A DNA stretch of 64,000 bases from Arcuatula senhousia (lineage: Eukaryota > Mollusca > Bivalvia > Mytilida > Mytilidae): assembly GCA_963971305.1 (NCBI GenBank), contig OZ020307.1:11607501-11671500 (forward strand). Direction: 5' to 3'. Below are positions 62,958 to 64,000 of this stretch, piece by piece (position 1 is the stretch's first letter; every line of letters begins with the position of its first letter). The notes beneath the pieces were generated by a model. That model searched no databases. It saw only the letters and a list, made by a program, of their open reading frames with translations, and was not told the origin of the DNA. Made by a program: the position numbers and the translations under genes.

Positions 62958-64000
62958 CTTCTTCAAAAACATTTAAGCAAGTTAAGTTTTTCTCTATCTG
63001 ATTTAGTTTTCAATCTATGAGGCGAAAGTAACTATCTTAAAACATTGTCTGTAACTTGACACTTGACAAATTCGACCCAATGTTTGTTTTAGTCAAGAGT
63101 ATATTACGTCTGTAAACTGTGCTATCTTGTTCCCCATATTCATCTGATACGGTCTAACCTTATATACCCTGTCTACCAATTGATTATGGGTCTTCCCTGT
63201 CCCTGTCTGTTCTTAATATTATCCAAGGTGGGTTTCAAGCTTTGTCTTAGTAATATGAAGACATATTGATGATTGATCTGCTTAAACAACACAGACTGTA
63301 GTTCTGGTTGTTTAAGATAAGTCCTACTGTTTCTGCACATGCAAACCTTGTAGTTTATATCTCCTAATCAGCAGTAAAGATTTTTGTTTATGTAAAATGC
63401 ATCAAATCTCCTTTAAAAATTTTACTAAGAATAACATTTTATTAATTATTCTGGTATAACAATAATTAGCCAACTGTTTTAAATATTGTCATAAGTTTCC
63501 TCTCTCCACAAAGTATTATTAAAGGAGACCTATTTATGGGTTTTAATACAAACACAGACTTCAAACTTAATAACTTTTTACTAATTTAACTCCTATTCCA
63601 AACAGTGCTGTAAGACCTTAATGTAAATAGAGAATTTACTTTAATAACTAGATTTAAATTCCTATATATACCTTAAGAACTTATTCTAAACAAAACAAAA
63701 ACAATTGATCTTTTACCAAAATCAATAAATATGAAAAATGAATTTCTGCTTACTCAAGAAAGTGACATAAATACTATTGAATTACATGAAATATTACTTG
63801 AGAAATAGACATAATATTAGGACAAAATATTCATATAAAGCATACATTGAATCATATTACACAAACAGGATTTGATCTCTTAGAAATAAAAACTTAAGTG
63901 AATGGATCAGTAAATTGTAAAGGCTTTCAATGCATTATGGTGACAAAGACGTCATCATGTCAGAGAAATTTACCAATACACAAGTTCAGAGGTTAAATCA
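62958..64000. other. Right-end flank, nothing recognised
   Basis: AT-rich sequence. A short stretch (62970-63080) resembles a diverged pearl core (CAAGTTAAGTTTTTCTCTATCTG). No exon, RNA gene or element boundary could be supported. Confidence 0.4.

Overview
The window is AT-rich, intron-rich animal DNA, most likely from a bivalve mollusc, probably a mussel. The evidence is spliced metazoan genes, two CR1-like LINEs, and several copies of dispersed elements of the kind that fill bivalve genomes. One family begins ACAAGAGGCTCCCAGGAGCC and ends in a hairpin plus CTAA. Nothing bacterial or viral was seen.

Left half (642-34576, minus strand): one large gene. I assembled it exon by exon. It has 21 exons with GT/AG borders, and the phases chain into one open frame of about 1,096 codons. 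It has N-terminal ankyrin repeats, then a kinase-like domain that has lost the catalytic residues, then a long disordered tail. This is an orthologue of TEX14, the germ-cell intercellular-bridge pseudokinase. Its introns hold nested transposons. One intron contains four levels: a G-tract TIR element holds a pearl/Helitron-like element, which holds a TTAA-flanked piggyBac-like element, which holds a hAT-like element with a perfect 8-bp target duplication. Other introns hold a second hAT-like element with its own pearl-like insert, a PIF/Harbinger-like element with a nested hAT MITE, and a mariner-type MITE.

Middle (34.6-45 kb): a tRNA-derived SINE, then two long LINEs placed head to head. LINE A (minus) has a 1,156-codon ORF2 and a decayed esterase-like ORF1. 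LINE B (plus) has a 1,203-codon ORF. Both intact ORFs encode a hydrophobic leader, a canonical 2A ribosome-skipping motif (DIExNPGP), a PHD finger, an AP-type endonuclease and a reverse transcriptase. The roughly 700 bp between them carries NRF1-like and ETS-like motifs.

Right part (45-64 kb): two tandem paralogues of TPPP/p25-alpha (49962-52062 and 56641-58426, both minus) share the same three coding exons and intron phases. They are separated and flanked by dispersed repeats, a reverse-transcriptase relic with a YLDD box, a large inverted repeat, another pearl-like copy and members of a second hairpin-ended family (GTCTCGCC/GGCGAGAC). The last kilobase shows nothing I can name.

The host genes are unrelated in function: TEX14 acts at germ-cell bridges and TPPP on microtubules. 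The most interesting biology is the 2A-leader architecture shared by the two LINEs and the depth of transposon nesting inside TEX14.
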